A program made the translations under genes and the position numbers. From the NCBI GenBank assembly GCA_947490035.1, contig CANLGS010000008.1, positions 1-18,941 on the forward strand: 18,941 nt of DNA. The letters are read 5' to 3'. The stretch is from Gemmataceae bacterium (lineage in GTDB: Bacteria; Planctomycetota; Planctomycetia; Gemmatales; Gemmataceae). This document shows positions 8,801-15,785 of the stretch, piece after piece (position 1 is the stretch's first letter; each line of letters begins with the position of its first letter). The notes under the pieces are model-generated. The model worked only from the letters and a program-made list of their open reading frames with translations, was not told the DNA's origin and did not search any database.

Positions 8801-9725
8801 TCAGCCGTCCATGTCGAGCAGGCCGACGTGCCCCTTCTGGCTGCTGAACGCGAGCGTCAGCCCGTCCGGGGCGAACGCGATCCAGTGGAGCGGTCCGAGC
8901 TTCGGGTGGAACACGCGCAGTTCGGTCCCGGTCGCGGTGTCCCACACGCGGACCGTGCCGTCGTCGGACGCGGACGCGAGCCGCGTGCCGTCGGGCGTCA
9001 ATTCGAGGCAGTCCACGCGCTTCGTGTGCCCGCGCAAGTCGCCCGTTTTGACGTGGTGGTGGCCGGACTCGGCGACCGGCGGCGCGGCGTACCGGTGAAT
9101 GACGGCGCCGCCCGCGGCCGTCAGGTGCCGGCCGTCGCGCGAACACGTCAGCCCGCGCACCAAACCGCGCAACGGAAGCACCGCGTGGCAGGTGGCCGAT
9201 TCCCAGTCCCACAGGCGCACGGTGCGGTCGGCGCTGCCGCTCGCGAACCCGTTCTCCCACGCGCTGAAAACCCCGACCGCTTTGCCGTGGCCCGTCACGC
9301 AACGGACGGGCGTCAAATCCGCGGCGCGCGCCACCACGAAGTCCGTCGGCAGCCACGAGTTCCCGCCGCCGTAGGCGACGTACCCCCCGCACAGCGACAA
9401 GGTGAACGCGCCGACCGCGTCCGCGGGCGTCCGGGTGGGTGTCCGGATCGGTGCAGGCGACGAGTTGCCCGTCCCGCGCGTCCCACGCCTTCATCAGGCC
9501 GTCTTTGCCGCCGGTGAAGACGACCGCCCCGGACCACGCGTACTGGCAGTGGCCGATCGAGTGCGCGTGCGCGTCGCGGACCTCCCACGCCGGTTCGCTC
9601 ACGCCCAGGCGCGACACGTCCCACACCTTCAACGACCGGTCCGACGAGACCGACGCGAGTCGCGACCCGTCCGGGCTGAAGCTCAGCGCCGTGACCTTGC
9701 CGGTGTGTGGCGTGAACGCGATCAT
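8801..9725 (-). pseudogene. WD40-repeat protein, seven blades, split by an apparent 1-bp frameshift near 9425
   Basis: From the ATG at 9725 one frame encodes two WD blades (TPHTGKVTALSFSPDGSRLA, and GGKDGLMKAWDARDG). The homology then continues in another frame with YVAYGGGNSW, SGSADRTVRLWDW, a degenerate fifth blade, SASDDGTVRVWDTATG and a final blade ending at the stop at 8801. Together they make seven blades, a complete beta-propeller of about 307 aa. The switch falls in the short G run 9425-9427 (plus strand): one base fewer would join ACTDPDTHPDA to ADAVGAFTLSL. The start overlaps the phosphoribosyltransferase stop as ATGA, which suggests translational coupling. WD40 propellers usually serve as protein-binding scaffolds; the partner is unknown. 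The break may be a sequencing error, a recent mutation, or less likely recoding. Because all blades are well preserved, old decay is unlikely. Confidence 0.85.
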
Positions 9726-11215
9726 TTCGCCCCTCCCGTCGAGAGTCGGGCACGCGCCTCCGCGACCTCCGCGGCGCGCATCGCGTTGAAGCGGCTCAGG
9801 TGGTCCGCGACCAGCGGCGACGCCTCCCACCGGGTGTAGCGGTTCCACGTACGCTCCGCACGCGCGGCCTGTGCGCGGAAGTCTTCGTCGTACACAACTC
9901 GCCCCTGCTCCACCAGTTTCACGAACAGCGGTTCGCCGTCGATGCCCTCCGACTTGTCCGCGACGACGAGCGTGTCGCCGCGCGCGTACACGCGGACGTA
10001 GCCGGGGATCGTTTCCTTGCCGGGCGAGTTCGAGAACTTCACGTTCGGCCGGTCTTCGGTCGCGGTGCGCTTGAACGCGGCGCTGACCGTGTCGCGGTGA
10101 ACCAGCTTCCACCAGTACCCACCGGCACCGGGGAACAGCATCGTCGGTTCGAGGCCCGTTTGCGTGCGGAAGGTGTCGTAGACGCGCCTCACGCCGTCCG
10201 GCGTCACCTCGTCTTCAAAGACGATCACGCGCGGCGGGATGCCGAGCGCGCGCATCTCGTTGAAGTACAACACGCACTGCGCCGCGATGTCGCCGCTATC
10301 GACGCGCACGCCCACGCGGTCCGTCTCTGGGTGCGCACGGATGACGCGCAGCGCGTTCTCCAGCCCGACGGTTTCGGCGTCCACCAAATCGCACAGCAGA
10401 GACGCCGTACCCATCTTTGACACGAACCGGTCCATCATCTCGTACTCGGCCGCGGCGAGCGTCTTGTCGAAGCTCTGCCCGGCGCACATCATCTCGTGGC
10501 CGATGGTGCCGATGGACTTGAACAACTCCGGGTACAGGAACTCCGCGGTGTCGTTGGAGGTGAGTTGCGCGTGCCCTTCTTCGCCGGCACCGCCGACGAA
10601 TCGCGCGAGCAGCAGGATGAGGTTGCACACCTCGACCGGCGCGGACCGCAGCCCGAACTCCGCGTCGCGCGGCGTGGCTTCGCGCATCAGGCGCGCCTTC
10701 GTCGCCTGAATGACCGGCGCGAAGTACCGGCACATCGCGGACTCGGTGTACGAGACGAGTCCGCCCGGGCCTTCAAATGTGAGGCACGGCACGCCCGCGA
10801 GGAACGTCTGCCCGCCCGCGAAGCCCCACACGTCGATGGGCAACGGGAGCGCGTCGCCCGGCTGCGCCAGCACCGCGTCCCACACCTCCGCGGGGAACGC
10901 CTTCGTCGCGGAGTGGGTCGCGTACCACTGCTGTGACAACGTGATGTCACTGCGCAGCAGCGGCCGGTGGAACCACTGCGCGAGCATGGCCTCGTGCCCG
11001 GCCATGACGAGCCGGTTGTTCGCACCCGGTTCGGGCAGTCCCTTGCGGAGCGTGAGCGTGTACGCCGCGTGTTGGAGAGCAATGTCCGGCACCGCGGACC
11101 ACATGGTGCGCTTGTAGGTGTCGGTGCCGCCGAGCCACCCGCCGAGCAGGAACAGCTTGGCGAAGAACTCGTCGCGCATCTCCTGGCGCTTCGCGGCGAA
11201 CGGATCGATGGGCAT
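9722..11215 (-). CDS. pncB: Nicotinate phosphoribosyltransferase-family enzyme
   Basis: The 497-aa enzyme most likely joins nicotinate to PRPP, giving nicotinate mononucleotide in the NAD salvage route, in the cytoplasm. Visible family features are TDTYKRTM (31-38), FGLRSAP (187-193), GTIGHEM (236-242), RVDSGDIAAQ (304-313) and the glycine-rich phosphate-binding stretch FPGAGGYWWK (361-370). Nicotinamide phosphoribosyltransferases share this fold, so substrate preference is not proven. The start is placed at the ATG at 11215, preceded by GGAAAG; the longer frame to 11272 would read through the palindrome at 11230-11277 and give an Arg-rich leader. Its stop overlaps the WD40 start (ATGA). NadE lies three genes downstream in the same direction, which supports a role in NAD supply. 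Confidence 0.9.
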   Translation of the reverse strand: MPIDPFAAKRQEMRDEFFAKLFLLGGWLGGTDTYKRTMWSAVPDIALQHAAYTLTLRKGLPEPGANNRLVMAGHEAMLAQWFHRPLLRSDITLSQQWYATHSATKAFPAEVWDAVLAQPGDALPLPIDVWGFAGGQTFLAGVPCLTFEGPGGLVSYTESAMCRYFAPVIQATKARLMREATPRDAEFGLRSAPVEVCNLILLLARFVGGAGEEGHAQLTSNDTAEFLYPELFKSIGTIGHEMMCAGQSFDKTLAAAEYEMMDRFVSKMGTASLLCDLVDAETVGLENALRVIRAHPETDRVGVRVDSGDIAAQCVLYFNEMRALGIPPRVIVFEDEVTPDGVRRVYDTFRTQTGLEPTMLFPGAGGYWWKLVHRDTVSAAFKRTATEDRPNVKFSNSPGKETIPGYVRVYARGDTLVVADKSEGIDGEPLFVKLVEQGRVVYDEDFRAQAARAERTWNRYTRWEASPLVADHLSRFNAMRAAEVAEARARLSTGGAK

Positions 11216-11229
11216 GTGGGGCTTTCCGT

Positions 11230-11277
11230 GCCGCTTGCGGCTTCGCGAGGGCACGCGCTCGCGAAGCCGCAAGCGGC
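11230..11277. repeat. 20-bp perfect inverted repeat upstream of the phosphoribosyltransferase gene
   Basis: Arms 11230-11249 and 11258-11277 are fully complementary with an 8-nt loop. It lies in the 75-bp gap between the 142-aa gene and the phosphoribosyltransferase start. It has no following T tract on the minus strand, so it is not a clear terminator; it would form a strong hairpin about 14 nt before the start codon at 11215. Confidence 0.88.
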
Positions 11278-11290
11278 GAAGATACGAGAG

Positions 11291-11719
11291 TCAATCCACT
11301 TCCACGTTCAGCGACTTGACGATGGCGCTGAGCGCCGGCTCGTTCGCTTCGCGGTCCAAGTCGCTCACCTGCACAAGCAGCAACAGCGGCCCGGCGAACG
11401 TGTCCAGGCAGCGCACGCGGCAACTCGTCGCGGTGTCCACGGTGAGGAAGTCCGCGTTGTAGCCGATCGCGGGCTGGCCGCAGATCGTCTCCATCACGTC
11501 CTCCCAGTCGAGTTCCTTGTACTCGGATTTGAGCGCGTCGAGCGATTGGTCCGCGAGTTCGCCGGGGTCGCGCGCCTCGGGTTGCAGCGACATCATGAAG
11601 AACGCGGTGTCCTGGCTCTGCACGACCACGGCCCAACCGCCGTCCGGGTCGTCCTGCGTCTCGACGGTCCAGTTCGTTGGGTAGCGAATCGCGATGCGGT
11701 CGCGTTCAAAGGTGTTCAT
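11291..11719 (-). CDS. Small cytoplasmic protein with a PsbP/DUF1795-like look (142 aa)
   Basis: The product opens with IAIRYPTNWTVE, continues with WAVVVQSQDTAFFMMSL, and ends with LSAIVKSLNVEVD. This pattern (a YPxxW opening, a beta-rich middle and a closing helix that ends in a SL(x)V motif) resembles small PsbP/DUF1795-type domains, but this is judged by eye. There is no signal peptide. The start is the ATG at 11719, preceded by GGAG with about 7 nt spacing; the longer frame to 11896 would run through the two terminator hairpins of the sigma gene and is not credible. It follows the tandem terminators, so it probably has its own promoter, which must fit in the roughly 40 bp between the last T tract and the start codon or overlap the terminators. 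Confidence 0.75.
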   Translation of the reverse strand: MNTFERDRIAIRYPTNWTVETQDDPDGGWAVVVQSQDTAFFMMSLQPEARDPGELADQSLDALKSEYKELDWEDVMETICGQPAIGYNADFLTVDTATSCRVRCLDTFAGPLLLLVQVSDLDREANEPALSAIVKSLNVEVD

Positions 11720-11758
11720 GCACGTCTCCGGGTGCTGAGAATCTAACCCTTCGGAGGC

Positions 11759-11783
11759 AAAAAAGCAGCGCCAGGGCGCGGCT
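11759..11783 (-). terminator. Second, distal rho-independent terminator of the sigma-factor gene
   Basis: On the minus strand a hairpin (GCGCC/GGCGC core with flanking AGC/GCT and one mismatch, 11764-11783) is followed directly by a run of six T (11764-11759). It stands 13 bp beyond the T tract and stem of the first terminator, making a tandem pair. Confidence 0.6.
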
Positions 11784-11790
11784 CGATCCC

Positions 11791-11840
11791 AAGAAAAACG
11801 CCGGCGACCCACCCCGCTTCCAGGGTGGGCCGCCGGCGTT
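11791..11840 (-). terminator. Rho-independent terminator of the sigma-factor gene
   Basis: Arms 11797-11814 and 11823-11840 form an 18-bp stem with one mismatch and an 8-nt loop. On the minus strand the stem is followed by TTTTTCTT. It begins 22 bp after the sigma-factor stop codon at 11863, the classical place and form of an intrinsic terminator. Confidence 0.9.
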
Positions 11841-11862
11841 GACTTGCGAAGCCGCGAGCGGC

Positions 11863-13563
11863 TTACGGAACCTCGACGTTCTCCTTCGCCGCCCACTCGC
11901 GCAGCATCTTCATGCCCCGCACGTTGATCTGACGCACCCGCTCCTTCGTGATCCCGAAGTGCTGGCCGATCTGCTCCAGCGTCATCTCCTCGGAACCGTC
12001 CAAGCCGGTGCGCATCCGGATCACTTCACGGGTGCGGGCGTCGAGGTGTTCCAGCAACCGGTTCACGCGGGCGCGGGCCTGGTCCGCGAGCGCCACGACT
12101 TCCTGCTCGTCGGTCCGCACGTCGGCCTTCGCCTCGAACATCTCGTCGTGGCCGGTCATGTACCGCTGCTTGTGCGTCTGCGCGTCCGGGATCGACCGGG
12201 CGAAGTTCTTCATGATCGCCCACGTCGCATACGTGCTGAACTTGAACCCGCGACCGTAGTCGAACTTCTCGACCGCCCGCATCAGCGACAGGTTGCCGTC
12301 GCTCACGAGGTCGTCGATGCTCTCGCCGAGCGCGAGCTTCTGCTTCGCCTGGGCGTACACCAGCCGCTGGTTGCAGTTGATGAGCACGTCGCGACAGTCG
12401 CGGACGCCCTGCTTCAGAGCGTCCATCCGCCGCATTTCCTTCACCGTCGTGCGCGCCGGATCAATCGCGTCCTGGAGCCGATGGAGTTGGTGCTTCAGGA
12501 AGTTCATCTTGCGGAACACGTGCTGCTCCTGCTCCTTCGTGAGCAGCGGCCACTCGTACAGGTGGGCCATGTGCGGCGGCACGTCCTTGGGCGGCGTCTT
12601 ACCGACGCGCTTGGCCTCGAACTCGTCGAGACCGGGCATCTCGGTCAGCATCCCGGCTTCGCGGGTGGGGTCGTCGAACTCGACGTTGTAGATGTAATCG
12701 ACCGGCTGGCGAACCAGTTCCTTGGCGCGAACTTCGTTCACCACCCGGTACATACTGGACCGGGTGCGGCCGAATCGTTTGGCGATGAGGTTCACAGTAT
12801 CCCCCGTGGGTTTGGCGTTCTTCAGGTCGATCTCGTGCTGTCGCTTGGCCATGTAAATCTCTTGCTTCGCGACTTCGGTCAGCGGCCCGGTCGCGTGGGG
12901 GTAGAGGGCACCGTCCGGGTGAACGCGGTCGAAGTTCTTGATCGTGTACCGGACCGCTTCCGGGCTGCGGCTCAGTTGGGTCGCGATCTTCTTGCTCACC
13001 TCGGTGAGCGTGCCGCCGGCATCCCGCAGTTCGCGTGCCAGCCGGAGGATGTCTTCCTTCTCGACATCGGTCAGGTGACTGAACCGGGCGCCCTTCTCAA
13101 CGAGGAGTTTGTGTTCCATTACAAACTTTTCGACCGCCGCCGTGGGGAACCCGAGCTGGCTGCGGCCGTTCACCTTGACGCGGCGCGCGGCCAGACCCTT
13201 CACCCGCCACCGCGAAATCGTCTTGGTAGACACGCTGAACCGCTTGCTCACCTCGTCGAGGGTGAGCATCGGCTCGACAGCCTGCTCGATCGGTTGCGGC
13301 GGGACCGACCGCTCGACGCGGCGGATGAACAGCGTCAGGTCGTGACGCAGGTCGTCGCCGTCCACCCGCAGTTCCGCGTGCGCGTCGGAGCGGTACTCGG
13401 TGAGGCGGAAGCAGACGTATTGGTACGGGTAGGCTTTACCCGGCTCGATTTCGCTGAGAAGCTTCTGAGCGTTCGCGATCTGGCTCAGCCGACGAGCGGC
13501 CGGGGCAAACCGGGTCTGCTGCTCGGTCAGTTCCTTCAGAGCGTGGTTCTTGAAAGTGGTCAC
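11863..13563 (-). CDS. Sigma-70 family RNA polymerase sigma factor with N-terminal helix-turn-helix domains
   Basis: Numbering here is from the longer start (TTG at 13611, 582 aa); the chosen start removes 16 residues. The C-terminal half is a sigma-70 factor: region 1.2-like segment (EWPLLTKEQEQHVFRKMN, 353-370), region 2 (NQRLVYAQAKQKLALGESID to YATWAIMKNFARSI, about 414-474) with the core-binding and -10 recognition helices, and region 4 (LDARTREVIRMRTG to ERVRQINVRGMKML, 523-570). Region 3 is short or absent. The N-terminal half has a MerR/excisionase-like HTH (MLTLDEVSKRFSVSTKTISR, 115-134 onward) and two further HTH-like segments at about 200-226 and 270-296. It probably directs transcription of a specific gene set and may sense something through these domains. 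The GTG at 13563 is preceded by GGGAGGAG; the alternatives ATG 13608 and TTG 13611 have no such site. Confidence 0.9.
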   Translation of the reverse strand: MTTFKNHALKELTEQQTRFAPAARRLSQIANAQKLLSEIEPGKAYPYQYVCFRLTEYRSDAHAELRVDGDDLRHDLTLFIRRVERSVPPQPIEQAVEPMLTLDEVSKRFSVSTKTISRWRVKGLAARRVKVNGRSQLGFPTAAVEKFVMEHKLLVEKGARFSHLTDVEKEDILRLARELRDAGGTLTEVSKKIATQLSRSPEAVRYTIKNFDRVHPDGALYPHATGPLTEVAKQEIYMAKRQHEIDLKNAKPTGDTVNLIAKRFGRTRSSMYRVVNEVRAKELVRQPVDYIYNVEFDDPTREAGMLTEMPGLDEFEAKRVGKTPPKDVPPHMAHLYEWPLLTKEQEQHVFRKMNFLKHQLHRLQDAIDPARTTVKEMRRMDALKQGVRDCRDVLINCNQRLVYAQAKQKLALGESIDDLVSDGNLSLMRAVEKFDYGRGFKFSTYATWAIMKNFARSIPDAQTHKQRYMTGHDEMFEAKADVRTDEQEVVALADQARARVNRLLEHLDARTREVIRMRTGLDGSEEMTLEQIGQHFGITKERVRQINVRGMKMLREWAAKENVEVP

Positions 13564-13566
13564 CGG

Positions 13567-13574
13567 CTCCTCCC
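13567..13574 (-). promoter_or_regulatory. Strong ribosome binding site favouring the GTG start of the sigma factor
   Basis: The minus strand reads GGGAGGAG three bases before the GTG codon at 13563. The ATG at 13608 has no Shine-Dalgarno-like sequence. Confidence 0.65.
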
Positions 13575-13793
13575 GGTCGCGGGCAAACGGCCCGCGCGTG
13601 TTGCTCATCAATATCTGTACGCCGGAGCACTAGACTTCGGCGGTAAGATGGAATCAGGACTCTATTCAGTATTCGCTGCAACCCGTCGCGGGTTTCAGCG
13701 ACTTGTTGACTTCACAAGGAGATACTCTTCGCGACCGGCCCTTCTTACCTAAACTGGCACGATGGCGGTCCGTGACCGAAAACTCGACTTGCA

Positions 13794-13810
13794 CCAATCC
13801 ACCGGATTGG
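13794..13810. repeat. Short perfect hairpin CCAATCC-ACC-GGATTGG
   Basis: Seven paired bases on each side of a 3-nt loop, upstream of the sigma-factor gene. It could be an operator-like site or an RNA hairpin in a 5' leader; no T tract follows. Confidence 0.45.
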
Positions 13811-13852
13811 ATACATGTCCACTGCCAAAGGTTCGCTGACTCACGCAGTTTG

Positions 13853-13871
13853 CCTGTCCAACAAGGACAGG
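13853..13871. repeat. Short perfect hairpin CCTGTCC-AACAA-GGACAGG
   Basis: Seven paired bases around a 5-nt loop, 42 bp from the previous hairpin. The arm word GGACAGG also occurs in the arms of the long repeat at 14262-14315, which may be chance. Confidence 0.45.
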
Positions 13872-14261
13872 ACATTCAGCTCGCGTGATCTCGGAGGGTC
13901 GTTTCCGGCGGCTTTTTGCTCGACGCTTGATTGAGATGCACGTCGCTTGCCAAAGCCGCGGCCGCGCTCCGGGCCGCATCGTCACTTCATTCACTAGTCA
14001 ATAAGCAGTCATAGCTTGCGTTCGTCACGTTCGCGGGCATTTTCCGTTTGCTCAGTCCGCTCTGATCTTGGCGTGTCGAAAGGACACTCCCATTTCTTCC
14101 AATGCGTTCTTTTTTGCAATCACACTATCTGATCTTGCACCGCGCCGGAGCAGCCAGTTTATCTATCTTAACTAACTTAACCGTCACAGGTTACGCACTG
14201 CACGCGAAAAGCCCGATTTCGACTCAAGTTTGCGCCGGGGTGACACGATGGCCGCGCTAAA

Positions 14262-14315
14262 GTAGGACAGGCCGCTGGCCTGTCGAATCAATGACAGGCC
14301 AGCGGCCTGTCCTAC
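14262..14315. repeat. Perfect 23-bp inverted repeat with GTAG heads, REP-pair-like family C
   Basis: Arms 14262-14284 and 14293-14315 match perfectly around an 8-nt loop. Each arm is a hairpin of its own, GACAGGCC-GCT-GGCCTGTC or its mirror, with GTAG at the outer edge. It ends 20 bp before the start codon of the exported 447-aa protein, so it is probably transcribed in the 5' leader. Confidence 0.9.
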
Positions 14316-14335
14316 AAAGCCAACGAACCATTCCC

Positions 14336-15679
14336 ATGCTCCTAACCTCCCGCGTTACCCCTCTGTTACTGCTCCTGACGGCGTTCGCAGGCAGCTCGAG
14401 CGCGCAAGAAGCGGTCACCCTTGCGGAGCCGTTTAAACTTGGGCACACGACGAAGGTCGAAGTGCAGGTGAAGCTCACCGGCAAACTGGCCCTCCCTCCA
14501 ACCGAAAAGGGCAAGGCGGCGCAACTGGTCGAGGTCGCCGGCACGAGCAAACTCGTGTACGAAGAGCGCCTCCTGAAACCCGACGACGCGGAACTCCTGA
14601 AAACGGTCCGCGCCTACCGCGAGGTTTCCTTCGAGCGCACGGTGGGCGAGACGAAGCAGGACGCGGGCATTCGGCCGTCGGTGCGGCGGATGGTCATCAT
14701 CAAGGCCGGCGCGCGGAAGGCGCCGTTCTCGCCCGACGGCCCAATGACATGGGGCGAGATCGACGTTGTGCGCACCGACGTGTTCAACCCGGCGCTGATT
14801 CCGGGGTTGCTGCCCGCGACCGCGGTGAAACCGGGTCAGTCGTGGAAAGCTTCCGCCGCGGCCGTCGCCGAACTCACCGACATGGAGAAGATCGAGGACG
14901 GTTCAATCGCGGTCGAGTTCGTCGGCATCGCGAAGGTGAACGAGCGCCGGATGGCGCGCCTGAAACTCAGCGGCACCGTTCGCGGCGTGAACGAGGACGG
15001 CCCCAACAGACAGACGCTCACCGGCACCGCGTATTTCGACCTCGAAAGCAACATCCTCACCTACCTGTCGGTGAAGGGCACGCACGAACTGCTCGACGGC
15101 AAGGCGCAGACGGTCGGTTCCATTGAGGGTCAGTTCACGATGACGCGAACGGTGGTTGCGAAGATGCCGGCCGACCTCTCGGACCCCTCACTCCGCGACC
15201 TCGACCTGAAGCCGGGCGCGGAGAACACGCTCCTGCTGTACGACAACCCGGACCTGGGCGTTCGCTTCCTGTACGCCCGCGGTTGGCGGGTGGGCGCCGT
15301 GCAAGGAAAGCAAATCACGCTCGACCACGCTCGCGGCGGCGGTATCCTCATCACGGTCGAAGCGCCCGTGAAAGTGCCTGCGGCGGCGGATTATCTCAAA
15401 GAGGTGACCGGCTATTTGACGAAAGAGAAGGCGCAAGTGACCGCGACCGAGAAACCGGTCCGAATCCGCTCCGAGCCGATTCAGTTGGACCGCTTTTCGC
15501 TCGACGCAACCTTCGGCACGGAGAAGGTGCGGTTGGAGTACGCGGTGTTGAAGCAGACCGACGGCGGGCTGACGGTCGCCGCGCGCCTGCCCGCCGACGA
15601 CGCCGACGTGCGCCCGGAAGTTACTCGTATCGTGCGCAGCCTGTCCGTCACGAAGAAGATCGAAGAGAAAAAACAGTGA
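14336..15679 (+). CDS. Exported protein of unknown function (447 aa)
   Basis: The product has a clear signal peptide (MLLTSRVTPLLLLLTAFAG, cleavage probable after SSSA near residue 23). The mature protein appears to have two parts: a beta-rich N-terminal two thirds (for example YREVSFERTVGETKQ and LTGTAYFDLESNILTYLSVK) and a C-terminal domain opening with YDNPDLGVRFLYARGWRV and closing with VTRIVRSLSV, which resembles PsbP/DUF1795-like domains by eye. I do not recognise the family. The start is the ATG at 14336, because the upstream in-frame ATG at 14291 lies inside the inverted repeat 14262-14315 and would add a polar leader before the signal peptide. No clear ribosome binding site is seen. 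The stop codon lies inside the left arm of the heptamer repeat at 15673-15772. Glycogen synthase follows on the same strand. Confidence 0.82.
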   Translation: MLLTSRVTPLLLLLTAFAGSSSAQEAVTLAEPFKLGHTTKVEVQVKLTGKLALPPTEKGKAAQLVEVAGTSKLVYEERLLKPDDAELLKTVRAYREVSFERTVGETKQDAGIRPSVRRMVIIKAGARKAPFSPDGPMTWGEIDVVRTDVFNPALIPGLLPATAVKPGQSWKASAAAVAELTDMEKIEDGSIAVEFVGIAKVNERRMARLKLSGTVRGVNEDGPNRQTLTGTAYFDLESNILTYLSVKGTHELLDGKAQTVGSIEGQFTMTRTVVAKMPADLSDPSLRDLDLKPGAENTLLLYDNPDLGVRFLYARGWRVGAVQGKQITLDHARGGGILITVEAPVKVPAAADYLKEVTGYLTKEKAQVTATEKPVRIRSEPIQLDRFSLDATFGTEKVRLEYAVLKQTDGGLTVAARLPADDADVRPEVTRIVRSLSVTKKIEEKKQ

Positions 15680-15772
15680 GGAATGAGGAGTGAGGAGTGA
15701 GGAGTAAAGAATGGCTATTCCGTGGTTCTTTTACTCTTCACCCCTCACTCCTCACTCCTCACTCCTCACTGT
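15673..15772. repeat. Inverted arrays of the heptamer GAGGAGT/ACTCCTC between two genes
   Basis: The left arm (15673-15709) has several tandem copies of TGAGGAG; the right arm (15736-15772) has the complementary CTCACTC copies. The 37-nt arms pair with three mismatches around a 26-nt spacer. The left arm includes the stop of the 447-aa gene, and the right arm ends 13 bp before the glycogen synthase start. Confidence 0.85.
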
Positions 15773-15785
15773 CTTGGGGGTTCCC

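Larger units (their letters stand above)
13612..14335. other. Divergent intergenic region between the sigma factor and the 447-aa exported protein
   Basis: About 720 bp without a credible gene: the short frames here lack ribosome binding sites and normal composition. It is visibly less GC-rich than its surroundings, especially 14097-14190 (T-rich run near 14107 and TATCTTAACTAACTTAACC around 14164). Two short perfect hairpins lie at 13794-13810 and 13853-13871, and the long inverted repeat 14262-14315 lies at its right end. No tRNA fold or T-loop signature was found. A weak promoter-like pair for the plus-strand gene is TTGCAC (14135-14140) and TTTATC (14158-14163) with 17-bp spacing; I do not consider it established. 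The length and divergent position suggest that promoters and regulation for both sides sit here. Confidence 0.6.

Noticed and set aside
8448..10112. A single 554-aa protein joining the phosphoribosyltransferase region, WD40 blades 1-2 and the 101-aa protein
   Set aside because: Most of it is Arg-rich out-of-frame sequence; only the WD40 blade 1-2 part and the last 101 residues look real, and each of these has its own start signals.
11677..13752. 691-codon open frame on the plus strand opposite the sigma factor
   Set aside because: Antisense of a sigma-70 gene with clear regions 2 and 4; it also runs through the terminator hairpins.
13703..13994. Small genes in the intergenic region (short frames on both strands)
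   Set aside because: No ribosome binding sites, mixed composition and no recognisable protein features.
13612..14261. tRNA or other standard RNA gene
   Set aside because: No cloverleaf arms, T-loop sequence or CCA end could be found by eye on either strand.
15673..15772. CRISPR array
   Set aside because: The repeats are contiguous heptamers in inverted arms with no spacers and no cas genes nearby.
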